The translations under genes and the position numbers were made by a program. This document shows positions 23,801 to 34,835 of a DNA stretch of 64,000 nucleotides, piece by piece; position 1 is the first letter of the stretch; each line of letters starts with the position of its first letter. Origin of the DNA: Enoplolaimus lenunculus (lineage: Eukaryota; Nematoda; Enoplea; Enoplida; Thoracostomopsidae); NCBI GenBank assembly GCA_030248215.1, contig JASANG010000356.1:62001-126000 (forward strand). Reading direction: 5' to 3'. The notes under the pieces are model-generated. The model was given only the letters and a program-made list of their open reading frames with translations, made no database searches and was not told where the DNA came from.

Positions 23801-26800
23801 CAACTTGAAGCACAGATTGAAAAAAATCTGTCAGGTTCGGATGCCAATGCGCTGGAGAAGTTGAAAGAAGAATGGCAACGGAAGACTGAGTAAACTATTA
23901 TGCCGTTACAGCCTGTATCTAAACAAGAGAATTATCGGATTTTTCAAAAATTGTGGCACATACTCAGGTTTATGGAGACGGTACCTCTATTAAATGTCGG
24001 TTGGTACAGATGGTACACGCGGATGAATTTTCTAAGTAAATAGAAAACGCCTTATGCTCCATGACACTAGCAGTTTCACGCCCAAATTAGCAAACAAAAT
24101 TTCTGTAACTCTGCTTTCAAATCGTTCAAAATCCCGGCTTTAGTTGATTTTGCTCTATCTTCAAATATTTCAAAAGAATCAAGTTTGAACCAAAACTAAA
24201 AAAATAAAAGACTGGTTGAATTCAGCGTGCAATCAAAATTCCGGTTCCGGTTCCGGTTGTGGCATTTTTTCATTTTCTGGTTCGGGTTCCGGTTTCGGTA
24301 AATTTTTACCGAAATCAAAAATTCCGGTATTAATATTTGGTCGGTGAGTTTAGTAAAAAATGACGATTTTCATTTCACAAATAATATTTGCATAACGAAA
24401 ATTAAAATGAATTTTTCAATGGCATGTATTTTCTATTTTCCGATTTCGGTTCCGTTTCCGGTATTTTTTCAAATTCCAGTTCCGTTTTAGGTAAATTGTA
24501 ATTCCGGTTACACCCTGGTTGAAACCCTCAAGTTAAGTTAGGATCGGGAACAATTTTCTACAAATCATACAAGTTTGCGGTTAGCAAAAAACCATTAACT
24601 GAATGCTTTCGACGTGAGAAATTTAGTTTCAATCATAAATGTCATTTTTTACAAATTATTTAACATAATGTTATCAGAATGCGAATTATTACATTTTATG
24701 CCGCAGTTTCGTGCATTTCTAGCGAACAATGCACACTGGCTACAGCGGAAGCACAGAAAACGGTATCAGCGGAAATGGAGTTGAAGTTATCCGAATTACA
24801 GCGAACATTTGACGCTGAAAAACAAGAACTCGAACAGAAATTAGCCAGCCAAACAACCGACTACGAGAACAACGTAATGTATTCGTTGTTTAAAGACATA
24901 GATTGTCCAGTTAATAATTTCAAATTGAGAACAGGATGTACTTTTAATTTTCAGTTACAAATTATGCAAAATAACGAAGAATTTTCAGTTTAATCAGCTA
25001 ACCGTTGTAAGCAAGCTAATTTACCTCTTAAAATCGAAGATTCTATTGTATATTTCTCTTTAATCGTGGTCTATATTACACTGTTCAAAATTGATTCTAA
25101 GTTAAAACGCAACTATATAAAGCCCTTCACGGAAAAATTTGCCGCGGATAAGGTGATGCTTGAACCCACGACGTACGGATTACCGGTCCACTCCTGTAAC
25201 CACTGAGTTACGCAGCCATTATAGTTTAATGCCGTATTCTCAAATGAGCGTAGCACATATTGCACAGTTAGTTATTGGCCCCGAAAACATTCGAAGAGCG
25301 TCAGCTGCAAATCTAAAATAGAACATAGGGACGGTATTAATTAACAACAAAAAATACGCCAAATTTCAAAGCTCACTAATCAGTACAGGGCAATCTACAA
25401 GACGTATCACCAACCAACCAACCAATGATAGGCATTAGAACAAGTATAGCAAAGGCCTCATAACGGCATCTTGGTTCCCTTATAACACCCGAGCAGTTGT
25501 TACAGATTGCACGCCTGGAAGCCGAGCTGTCGAAAAAATCCGACGAACTTTTGCTTGCCAATCAAAATTCGTTGAACAGTCAACCATCGACATCAGTGGA
25601 AGCAGACGCTCAACATGCAACAATTGTCCAATTAGAATCGACCATCGCTGAATTGAACGAACAAATCGCCGAGCTCAAAGCAAACCAAGCGGCGTCAGCG
25701 GAAATGTCAAACTCACAGAATGACACCAAGCATGCGAATGATTTAGATGCGAAAGAAGAAACAATCAAAGTATGGACCCATAGTTAGAGGACGACCAGGG
25801 GCGCTGAGCGACTCTAGAAATATTTGGGTTAAATCAAGAAACGTTTAGCAACGCTCGAATATCCTGTGAAGTCTCCGAATGCCTCTACTGAGATTTTTAG
25901 ACGTTCATAACTTGTTGATCTGGCTAGGAATGTGTCAAAATGTGTATTACACTTTCGGAAAACTTACAGAAAACGTTGACGATAATGCAGATGTAAGCGC
26001 CTAAGCGTAAGCAACGTTCACAATGGAGCCTTCTACACGTGTCACAATTATTAGGTATATCATCCGCATCCGGTCTAATTTATATTTCAGACACTCACAG
26101 CAGAAATACTTGAACTCAAAGGCATAATGGATATGCAAATCAACGAAAAAGCGGCCGAAATTGAAAAGTTACAAGAAACCATTGCAATGCAGGACTCGCG
26201 GATTAGCGAGTACGAGTTGTCGCAAAGTGATCTTACAGGTAAAAATCGTAAATCTGGTTATTTCTTAGCTGCGATTGAGAATGGAACCCGAAGCAATCGA
26301 CACTACGATCTTCCGGGCCTGAAATTAGACACAGCCGCTAGTGCAGTGCTTACTTCACTGTTCTGCAATACGAGGTTTGCCTTTAGCGTTGAATTAAACT
26401 GAATTTTTGAGTGATTAAATATATAATGTGCGTCTAGGCTCATGCTTGTTTTCTACCGTATTTAAAGTTAAGATTTAAGATCAGACTTAGGCTGATGCAA
26501 AGGCCTGGGTAAAAGATTACGCTTATAGGCAAAGGTTCAGGCTAAGGTTTTATTATAGATAAGTTGTCTCCAACACGTATACCTAAGCGTAACCTTGTGG
26601 AAGAAGTATGCAACAGCTGTAAGTCTAAACTTCAATTATACCCAAAAATAGATGCTATAATTGAAATGTTTTATTTTTAGACCAGATAAAGAACACAGAA
26701 ACAAAACCGGTCGGTACAACAGATCGATCAGAAAGTCCAATTGAAGCAGCATTACCGGATTCTGAGGTACTGCGGTTTAATTTGTTCGTTATTTGACCTT

Positions 26801-29800
26801 TTTCATGATCTGTATTTTCGTTGCTTCTGTCTTCTTCGTTGTTTTTATATTTTGTTCCACTATTAGATTTTGGTTTTACACAACTTTCATCGTCAATTTT
26901 AGAACAATTTAAATTTTTCAGAACTCAACGGACAACAGCGAGAAAATATCGACATTAGAAGCGGAACTGGCGCAACGCGACGCTCGGATCGCATCAGCAG
27001 AAGAAAGCGTTCAAAATTTAGTGCTCGAAGTTGAACGAGTCAATCAAGAACTCGAAGACAAAAAGCAACAGATCAGGAAAGAAACTCAGGAATACATCAG
27101 GTAAGAATTCGAGTGCTTGATCCAAGAGTATGCTTGTCTTCTTGGAAGACTCGTCTGAAACATATTATTTTTCTACTAGCATCACCACAATTAGATTAAT
27201 TCCGTGTTTAGTATCAATAGAACTGTATTGCAAAGGTACGAGAAGCCGGACGCAAATTTAGTCGTAAACCTTGATACATTGTTTTGGTTCCTCGTAAGGG
27301 TTGTCTAGGGCGGTTATATGTGATTTGAAATTGAAATATGTGGAACAAAATATGTTTTCTCATTAAGGACATAAGTAATTCTTAAATACGAAATCGGTGT
27401 TCTTTTAGGTCGGTTTAAGCATAAACGTCGGTTTTGGTGTAGATTCAAGCTTTAGGTAGTAATAAGAATTTCAATCCTTGCTAAACGCCAGCAGAATTTA
27501 AAAATATTTTCTGACTTTAAAATCTTTACACTATACCCTGTCATCAAATATTCGGGGTTTTGACTCAATTTTAGCCGTCAACTTATTGTTTTCGCTGAAT
27601 GTTTAAGGACTCGGGAGCAACGTATGACTAAAGCGCACAAACGTGAGATTGAACGGCTTAAAACGCAGTACGAAACAACATTGAAAAAATACGTCGAAAA
27701 CGAATCTGATCTACAGAAAGAAATTGAAACTTTACAGAAACGGTAAACTATTTCGTTTTCAAGCAATTTGTGCTCAAGCAAATGAATAACAGCTTTCATT
27801 GAGAAAATTTGCATGGAATTTTGCTAGTTTTCCTTCGAAATGTAATGCGCCAATGTAAAGAACACAAGCAGAATAGTAGCGCAGGTATATTGCTAAGCCT
27901 AAGCCTAAGCGTAAGATTGAAATTATACCTAAGCCTAAGACTAAGCCTAAGCCTAAACCTAACTTGAAAATTTTGTCTAAAACTTAAACTTACTCTAATC
28001 CAAACAAAGTAACGTTGCATCCATGATCTTTGGGTCAAGCACTTGAAAATTTTGTACAGATATCAGTAAACTACCAAAAGGAACAATTGAGATGTTCGTA
28101 CGGTATAACCACTTAAAAATTACCTGGGGTAACAAGTTAATGTGGATTCTGTGATAGTCTAGGTTGTCGTTGGTACAATACTTATAGCTAACTGGTAATA
28201 TAGGCTCCGTTGTTTACTCAATCGAGATTACACTCCAAAAGTAGAATGCTGTAACGCGTTTTTAAACCAGGCTTTTGGTTTATAAAGAATTACTTAATTG
28301 CAACGGTTTGATAATTTTTAGGCTAAATTTATTCTTAATACCTTACGCTAAGACCAATGGTTGTGAAACCGGCATTTTTGAACTGATCAGTCACTAATGC
28401 CATTCTGGGCAAGTTATAAGACTTCATAAAGGAGTCAGAAGACAATGTACATTTAGCTTGCATTAATTTCTTGGACCGTTTTCTCAAATGGCTCTACAAA
28501 CTTCTAGCTATGTGACCTATTGCAACAGGTGCAAGGTACCACATACAGCTAAGAATACAGAACAATGTTCTATGGCAGGATTTGTTTTAGGGTTATCGAT
28601 TCACAGTCTGATCGTGAAACAGTGTCCAGTGTACCGAGCAGTGAGGTGGCGAGCGAGCCAGAATTAGATTTGTTGCATAAAGTCGATAAAGAACCAGTTG
28701 GTCAAGAAGTTGCGTCGGATAAAAGTGGAACTGTAAGAAATTATGTTCGAAGATATATTAATGTCAAGTTTTGTTAATATGGAAACTCAAAATTTGTATA
28801 CAATAAAACTCTCACAGTGATATTATCCCGTTCGTTATAGTATTTCAGCAAACTTTTAAATATTTTTTGAATTTAAACATAAAAAATATCATAGACAATG
28901 TACCTATAAGTTTCAGTGCAAAATTTTAAAAATCAACAACTTTTCAGTGATTTTAATGTTATAATTTCAAAATTTAACCAAGGGAACAGTGAAATTTTAT
29001 CGCCGTTGTTATTGGTCAATTTTTAGATACAACAAAAAGAAAAACAAAAATCCGATCCGAATTTAAAACAGTCTCGAAGCATGCAATTCCGCAGACCGCT
29101 CGGACCGACACGAAGTTCAGCATCAACTCCTGGTGGCTCGGTTGAAAATTTGAAAAAGGTTTAGTGACCGAGTTTCGTTTTTACTGACACGTGATAATTT
29201 TTTCAAAACTTTACTTTTCACTAACATAGTGCGAAGCTAAACGTAGATTGTTGTTGTTTCAAATAAAGTAAATTTTAGCTAAAATAAAATTTGATCACCT
29301 AATCACCCGAAATTTTTATATACTTCAAGTCATTACGACGCACTTGATGCTGTTTAAGTTCACAAACCTTACAGTCAAGCCCGTAGCCAGCTAAAAATGT
29401 TGGGGTGCAAAATTGTTTTGGGTATAGCATTCGAGCAGTTTTAGACTAATTAAAGTATAAAGTTGAAATTTTTTAAGGCAAAATTATGGTCGGCGAACTC
29501 AAATCTTTACGCCCTCCCTGAAATTTTTTAAGGCAAAATTATGGTCGGCGAACTCAAATCTTTACGCCCTCCCTCTGGCTTTGTGTCCGCTCAGAGTTTG
29601 TTTACTTTGACTACGGGTTCAATTTCGGTTTGTTGTAGAACTACTATCACCTTCGTTGTTTACATTTCAGCGCGACAGTATCAGTTCAACAAGCTCCGCG
29701 GATCGTCCGTTATTTGCAACCGTAAACAAGCGTGCCAACATGGTGATCGCACGAAAATGGCAATGTTTGGTACGCAAATTACAGGAAGACGACAACAACT

Positions 29801-30987
29801 CAACAACAGATGCAACCAAGGAAACCTTGGCGACTGCTCCGAAATCATCTGCTGGAGGATCGTCGAAAAAATCAAGCTCGGGTCCACCTGGAAGCCACTT
29901 GGCTGCGACTACTGGGCATAAACAATGCTCGCGATCGCATATTCATGCCGCACGTGATCGGTCTCCAGCAGTTGCAAGGCAACACCATCGAGCAAGCATT
30001 GTTTCTTCTGTTGCTTCCTCGACGGCAGCGTTGAATGCACCGGACGACGCAACAGGAGGCAACAGTTCGCAAGCGACTGGAGCTGTCGGACGCGAAAGCC
30101 GCTGGGATAACAGGTAACGTTTATTCCCGTTGCATTAATATAGGACAGTGGTTTAAAATAAAGTTGAGTGAAATTGGCGTAACTTCTAGTCTTAACGAAA
30201 CAAACAAACTAGATTTTTACGTATTTTTGTAAACTTTTGTTCGCCCATGCGCAGTTTGTTTCATTAACACTGAATGATTAACGATAGTTGGCTTATCATC
30301 TGCGAGAAAGTATATAGATTTCGGTCCTTGCCACACGCCGGAACAGACCTGTATTTGTTTTTCAACACTTGAACACTTTAAAATAATCGTCATAAAAACC
30401 ATCCAGCTGGGCAAAAATTGGGAAAACCTGGTCGCACTGAGTAGGATTCGAACCTACGCGGGGAAACACCAACTGATTTCTAGTCAGTCGCCTTAACCAC
30501 TCGGCCATCAGTGCATACATGAGTCTGTGTTTCAGACATAACGTATTTACATAAGCCATGTGATTAAAATTAAAATAACAAATCAAATGCTTTGTTTAAA
30601 TTTTGAAATATCTCGTAAAATTTGCATCAAGTACAACCTTTTGTAGCATGAGTGGCGGATCCATAAATTTCTCATGAGAGAAGCCACGGGATATATGAAA
30701 TATTGCAAAGAGCTCGCAAGCGAAGCGAACAAGAAACGAAATGCAATTTTTACACTTTTGCTATTAATGTTAGCCAAAAATTATGGTTCTGATTCCTTTC
30801 GCCATGCCTAGGCTTGGGTTCCCACTTTAGGTTCGCCAGCGAAGATATATACATGCGTTATGAAATCATTTTCAGCTTGCGACTACCATCAGAGCGCAAC
30901 ATCCGTAATCCTGGTAAATCAAGCAGTCGCTCTCCGTTACCTCGACACAAAGTGCCTGTTGATCGTCGTCCAGCTTGGAAATTTTGA
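14871..30987 (+). CDS. FAM184-like long coiled-coil protein
   Basis: Twenty-three exons, all phases consistent, 3981 nt, 1326 aa: 14871-15008, 15670-16155, 16581-16781, 17175-17296, 17482-17688, 18338-18485, 19920-20040, 20638-20819, 21045-21162, 21572-21660, 22080-22223, 23290-23430, 23798-23889, 24723-24873, 25506-25769, 26091-26238, 26681-26766, 26922-27100, 27608-27742, 28591-28732, 29027-29158, 29671-30113, 30876-30987. Residues 1-200 are Gly/Ser-rich and disordered. Residues about 200-1050 are almost continuous heptad coiled coil. The rest is a Ser-rich tail ending DRRPAWKF. Similarity to vertebrate FAM184A/B as I remember them: ELRKKIKNLEETVADYE against LRRKIQVLEESLEDH; ALERLKQDHQKEIQ against ALEDLQAAHRREIQ; SKIKRAQSLYETEL against GKLNKAQSFYEREL; EEWQRKTE against DSWQKKVE. 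The conserved FAM184 N-terminal block (KIAQLTKVIYALNTKNDEHE in human) was not found. FAM184 function is poorly known. A generic coiled-coil scaffold is the alternative. Confidence 0.8.
15078..15220 (+). mobile_element. MITE with CCGGAGCAGGCTAG terminus, copy 1
   Basis: Lies in intron 1 of the FAM184-like gene. It begins CAGTGCCGGAGCAGGCTAGGGT, holds GCGATGATTAAAATAT in the middle and ends GGCTGTTCCGG. Copies at 32772-32935 and 54011-54182 share the order, the last in reverse orientation. Confidence 0.65.
18627..18873 (+). mobile_element. TTAA-flanked MITE with tRNA-like module, intronic copy
   Basis: TTAA at 18623-18626 and 18874-18877 flank an element with termini CCCATTCCC and GAGAAATCG. 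Inside are the family's ACAAGACGTAAAAGC segment and a tRNA box A-like TAGCTGAGTGGTCATGG. Diverged relative to the 40.7 and 44.7 kb copies. It sits in intron 6 of the FAM184-like gene. Confidence 0.75.
23098..23246 (+). mobile_element. MITE with GGCCCGTAGCC-type terminus, copy 1
   Basis: Starts GGCCCGTAGATAAAGGGGGCC. The middle block AAATTTTCAACTTTGCTTGTAGG and the ending near GCATGGGGAGCAGG correspond to better-preserved copies at 32291-32447 and 49847-50009. Located in intron 11 of the FAM184-like gene. Confidence 0.65.
24225..24515 (+). mobile_element. CCGGTTCCGG low-complexity element, copy 1
   Basis: Lies in intron 13. CCGGTTCCGG and TTCCGGT runs lie between ends that read GTGCAATCAAAATTCCGG on the left and TAATTCCGGTTACACCCTGG on the right. 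The right terminus resembles, inverted, the CAGGATGTAACCGG start near 31616, so this is probably a small inverted-repeat element. Confidence 0.5.
25121..25220 (-). mobile_element. tRNA-derived SINE, minus copy
   Basis: On the minus strand it reads TGGCTGCGTAACTCAGTGG (box A-like), ACCGGTAATCCG, then GTGGGTTCAAGC (box B-like) and CCGCGGCAAATTTTTCCGTGAAGGGC. The same order occurs on the plus strand at 34474-34594, including the non-tRNA tail, so both descend from one SINE family. Located in intron 14. Confidence 0.7.
27849..28034 (+). mobile_element. TTAGGC-array MITE, copy in FAM184-like intron 19
   Basis: CGCCAATGTAAAGAACACAAGC left end, two CCTAAG arrays, AAACTTACTCTAATCC block and a weakened right end before CATGATCTTTGGG. 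Non-coding. The open minus frame at 27796-28038 only reflects the array. Confidence 0.75.
29464..29573. repeat. Perfect 55-bp tandem duplication
   Basis: The unit at 29464-29518 (GAAATTTTTTAAGGCAAAAT through CGCCCTCCC) is repeated without difference at 29519-29573. It sits in intron 21 of the FAM184-like gene and leaves splice sites untouched. The lack of any difference means a very recent duplication or an assembly artefact. Confidence 0.9.
30433..30514 (-). tRNA. tRNA-Ser(AGA)
   Basis: 82 nt on the minus strand. The acceptor stem GCACTGA/TCAGTGC pairs perfectly in 7 bp with discriminator G. D arm GGCCGAGTGGTTAAGGC, anticodon arm ACTGA-CTAGAAA-TCAGT with anticodon AGA, a long class II variable arm (GTGTTTCCCCGC) and T arm with GGTTCGAATCC. 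It decodes UCU after inosine modification. There is no intron. Intact boxes A and B imply a functional gene. It lies antisense in the last intron (30114-30875) of the FAM184-like gene. Confidence 0.95.
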
Positions 30988-32290
30988 ATTCAAAGTTTCG
31001 AACTCGGGAAAATTCTACTTAAAAATTCAAAGTCAGATTCAATATTTAATTTCGTTGTGGTCTAATATTCTACTAGTCAGTTGGTGATACTTCTATCAGT
31101 TCCAGAAGATGGGTGCTGATTAAATAATGTCGAGTTTATTGTATATTTGTGTATGAAACTATCTCGATGCTATACAAAAGAGCCAGAGGGGCTTGCAATC
31201 TACTTGAAACAATATCCATATTTTTCTATAATAGGCAGACACGGCCCATATAGTATAAATATATATATTATATATGAATGTATATATATTTGGCTCTTTC
31301 TAGATGTAAAATTAAATGTAAGTTTAAAATATATATTCTCAGTTTAAATATTAATATCCTAACCATTAATATAAATCTATATACGCAATATTTTTGTACA
31401 GTTTATGTGTAAATTGTTTCATTATTGCAGTTATTAATCGCATGCAGCTGTAAAGCAATATTGATCTGACTGAAGCATTCGGACCTCTAAATGAAAGATT
31501 TCTAAAAGAAAACATGTTTTCTTAGCTGGAATTGAGGTGAAATACGCGAAATTAGTTTTGAAAATTATTAAATTTTCTATTTATAGCTTTTAAACGGAAA
31601 AATATCAATAAACATCAGGATGTAACCGGATATCCGATTCCATTTTCATTTTCGGCAAAAAGCGGTGACCGTTTCGGTTTCCGTTATAGAAATACTGGAA
31701 ATTATTTTGCGTTCAAAATTACGTAGTTATAAATCACGTATATATCTCGCAATTTGTCGTTACAGATATGCTACAATTGTTTCAAATGAAATAAAAATTA
31801 CGAAATTCATCCAAAATCTTAACAATTTCGATGCATCCGCTATCTTTCTTTATATGTGCACACCTCAATTGCGTTTGCAGAAAATAAAACAGTTTTGAAA
31901 CTGTTACACTTCAATATCCGTTTTTTGTTTCCGCTTCTGTTAATTTAATCACTATCTCTTTCCGTTTCCGTTATTTTTACTATCAATATTTGCACCCTGA
32001 TAAACATTGATAGTTCGAATCAAACGTTGCGTATAATAGCTAATGCTGTAAGCGGTTTTTGCGAAAACGCGGAACGCAATTTTTTGCTGAAACCGCATTC
32101 AAACTGCATAAAATAACGTTTGTTCTCAAATTTGCTAATTTGGAAATAATTACAAAAATTTTTTTACGTATTTTGTAATATAGAAAGCTGCGATTTTTTA
32201 TATGTTTATATAATTGCTTTATTTATTTTGGTCATGGTTGTTGCATTAATAAAATGCACCCGACCGGTTTCAAAGTGTAGGCACTACACG

Positions 32291-32447
32291 GGCCCGTCGC
32301 CAACGGGAGGCCAGGGGGTTTCTAGAAAAATTTTATCCCCTCTAGAAAATTTCAAATTTGCTTGTAAGGCAACGAAAACCTTTTCATGCCCCTTCTGACA
32401 GTTTTAGCCCCCCCCCTCCTCTAGCAAGGTGAGCTGACTACGGGCCT
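32291..32447 (+). mobile_element. MITE with GGCCCGTAGCC-type termini, copy 2
   Basis: Starts GGCCCGTCGCC and ends GACTACGGGCC, an inverted match. The middle has AAATTTCAAATTTGCTTGTAAGG, the family core. About 157 bp, non-coding. Confidence 0.75.
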
Positions 32448-32771
32448 GTCACTACATATTTTTCATAAATTAAACGAATTTATGTTCCAGCTAAAGGCAA
32501 ACTCTTAAACTATTTTATGGTATCCTTTTGGTTTACAAATTACTTGAAACCAAACTTGCCTCTATATACCTTAACTTCAAGTTGAACATGTCCAGTTACA
32601 AAAGTATTGCTCGCGGAGCGTAGCTAAGACTTTGGATAGAGGTTATGTTCAGCAAAAATTTCGAATAGAATTTTGCGTTACTGACCGAAAATCTTCTTAA
32701 AAACCAAAGAACAAAAATAACCAAAGACGGTGTTTGACCCCTAAATCCCGTATTTACCCAGTTCCCGACGC

Positions 32772-32935
32772 CAGTGCCCGAGCAGGCTAGAGTGCCCCTC
32801 CCAAAAGTCTGCAGGGGGGACCTCTTGCGATGATCAAAATATATTTCGACTTTTTGATCGAAATCTTCTTAGGATCGAGTCCCTCTTTGTGGCGATGGCC
32901 CCCAAATGGGATGCATGGGGGTGTCTGCTCCGGCC
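32772..32935 (+). mobile_element. MITE with CCGGAGCAGGCTAG terminus, copy 2
   Basis: Starts CAGTGCCCGAGCAGGCTAGAGTG, contains GCGATGATCAAAATATATT and ends GTCTGCTCCGG. Same architecture as 15078-15220. Confidence 0.65.
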
Positions 32936-33845
32936 ATGCTGGCGCAGATATAGAACGCGTTACAAAAAACTTTAGAAACAGGAATTTAAAATTTTTTTCC
33001 GCTAGCTAAGCCAATGATATAGGGTTTGCTAAAAGAAAGACAACAATTTCAAACATTTGCTTTAAAAAACTTTGCTTAATTTAAACGAAATCGCAATCAG
33101 ATAAGCATTTTACACCCATCTATTGTTTTAACTTATTAAAAGTAAGACAATAAGATCACTAAGTTAGTCTACTCTATTGCGACACGGTAAGCGTATATTG
33201 TTTATAGATAACGAATTTTCCAAATATACTCCTATATGTGCCTTGTTAAAGCCACGGCACCTAAAACGTCACATTTCAGTGAACATTAACTTTTAACATT
33301 TTTGAAGCTCAAATTGTCTAAATGTTTAAAAAACGCTGATACCAATGTTTTGACCACATTTGTAGACAGTTATAATTTAGTCAATTTAACGTGATTTTAG
33401 GCAACCTTTTTTCGCTTCGCCTACACTTTCGGCAAATTATATTGGCATTTCGATATCTATTAAAACTTTGCAATCATTTCAGTGAAAAATAAAAGTATCG
33501 CTAAAATCGCAACAATTCTTCCAGTGTCTTAAAGATTTTGACTAAACCTGTCCATTTCGAATTTTTTTCCAACTTTTAAATGACATTTAACTCTTTGAGA
33601 GCAGCAGTTTTGGAGGTAGTTTAGAAATTTTTCAACGAATGTTTATGTTTTCTTTCTTCCTGCTCCGCGAAAATTTTTTGCATCTTCAAATCATACAACT
33701 TTCGACGTTTTTCATTTACAATCATAGACGCTGGCTACGGTGTAAGGGGATGCAGCTGCACCCCCGAGGATTGCCTAAAGCAATTTGAATTTAAGTAAAA
33801 TAAAGTTATAAAGTTAAAAATCCCACATTATATGTGGTAATGTTT

Positions 33846-34399
33846 GGCTCGTGTAAAGATCAGGGTCGGAACGTATTTCTGCGGGACGGCCGAACAGCAA
33901 GCTTAAGTTTGACACTATATTTTTGCTTAGGCTTAGGGTTCGACTTAGGCTTAGGCTTAGACATTAGCTCATTATTACGCTTAGGCAGAGGCTTAGGAAT
34001 ATGCTCATACTACTCTGTAAAAACTTAAACTAATTCGATTTAGGTTGAAGCTAATCTATCAGTATTAAACTAACTTTTAACTAAACTAAGTGGTAGGTTA
34101 CGCTTAAACTCACTGGAAATTGGCACATTTTTAGTTTATTATTCTAAACTATTAGTTCTAGAAACTGCGTAGTTTCTGAGCAGCACAAATATCTTAAACC
34201 AAAAATAAGTTTAGCTTAACCACGTGCTAAACTTAAAATATTTTAGTTTAAATTGAACTTAAAATCCCGAGTTTAGTTGGTTTGTCCAGCCGTTTAAGTT
34301 TTATTAAAACTCACATTCAAGTTTAGTTAAGCTCTAATTTAAGTTTTAGCTTTTAGAGAGTAGGCACTGTTACAGCCCCTGTTCTATATACGTTGGCCC
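33846..34399 (-). mobile_element. TTAGGC-array MITE split by a nested insertion
   Basis: Left end GGCTCGTGTAAAGATCAGGG and right end CCCCTGTTCTATATACGTTGGCCC are the two termini of one copy, here in reverse orientation with TTAGGC runs at 33920-34000. A separate element at 34013-34360 interrupts it. The family is therefore older than the inserted element. Confidence 0.8.
34013..34360. mobile_element. Nested TA-flanked MITE (Tc1/mariner-like target)
   Basis: Termini CTCTGTAAAAACTTAAAC and, inverted, GTTTTAGCTTTTAGAGAG. TA at 34011-34012 and 34361-34362 looks like the target duplication. 348 bp, filled with TTTAGTT/AACTAAA repeats, no ORF. Assignment to Tc1/mariner rests only on the TA flank and is tentative. 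Confidence 0.65.
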
Positions 34400-34473
34400 A
34401 AAGTGTTATCATTCAACATTGCTAGGTACAGCACCAGTAGCGCCACTTAAACATTGTGGCGAAAAGTTTGTAT

Positions 34474-34594
34474 GGCTGCGTAGCGCAGTGGTTAGAGCAG
34501 GTCACCGGTAATCCGGACGTTGTGAGTTCCGACACCTTTGCATCCGCAGCAGAAATTTTCGTGAAGGGTTCGGTGTAGTACCTACTGCTTAGTG
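34474..34594 (+). mobile_element. tRNA-derived SINE, plus copy
   Basis: GGCTGCGTAGCGCAGTGGTT (box A), ACCGGTAATCCGGACG, GTGAGTTCC (eroded box B), CCGCAGCAGAAATTTTCGTG tail. It matches the minus copy at 25121-25220. A TTAGGC-array MITE abuts its 3' end. Confidence 0.7.
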
Positions 34595-34792
34595 GGCCCA
34601 TGTATACAACAGAGCTGGAACAGTGGTATAAGCATATTCCTAAGCCTAAGCCTAAACCTAAGCTCATGGATGAGCGTATTTCTAGGCCTAAAGTCTAAGC
34701 CTAAGCCTAAGCAAAAAAATTAGTCTAATGCTTAAACTGAGTCTATTATAGCGCCTTCGGAAAACGATCCGGCCCTGTTCTATACATGGGCC
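34595..34792 (+). mobile_element. TTAGGC-array MITE
   Basis: Termini GGGCCCATGTATACAAC and GGCCCTGTTCTATACATGGGCC, with CCTAAGCCTAAG arrays between. It ends 44 bp before the first proposed codon of the SLC36 gene, so it may lie within the 5' untranslated region or promoter. Confidence 0.85.
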
Positions 34793-34835
34793 GCTTAGTG
34801 CAGAATTTCTCATAGCTTTGAAAGTTCAACGACAC

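Larger units (their letters stand above)
30988..33845. other. Intergenic between FAM184-like and SLC36 genes
   Basis: A+T-rich. It includes an AT-dinucleotide stretch near 31250-31290 and a CCGGATATCC/TTTCCG low-complexity element at about 31614-32000 related to 24225-24515. A candidate poly(A) signal AATAAA at 31607-31612 lies about 620 bp after the FAM184-like stop. No supported ORF. Confidence 0.5.

Noticed and set aside
29541-29921. Plus ORF of 126 codons overlapping FAM184-like exon 22
   Set aside because: Different frame from the exon that connects in phase to exons 21 and 23. It is a shadow.
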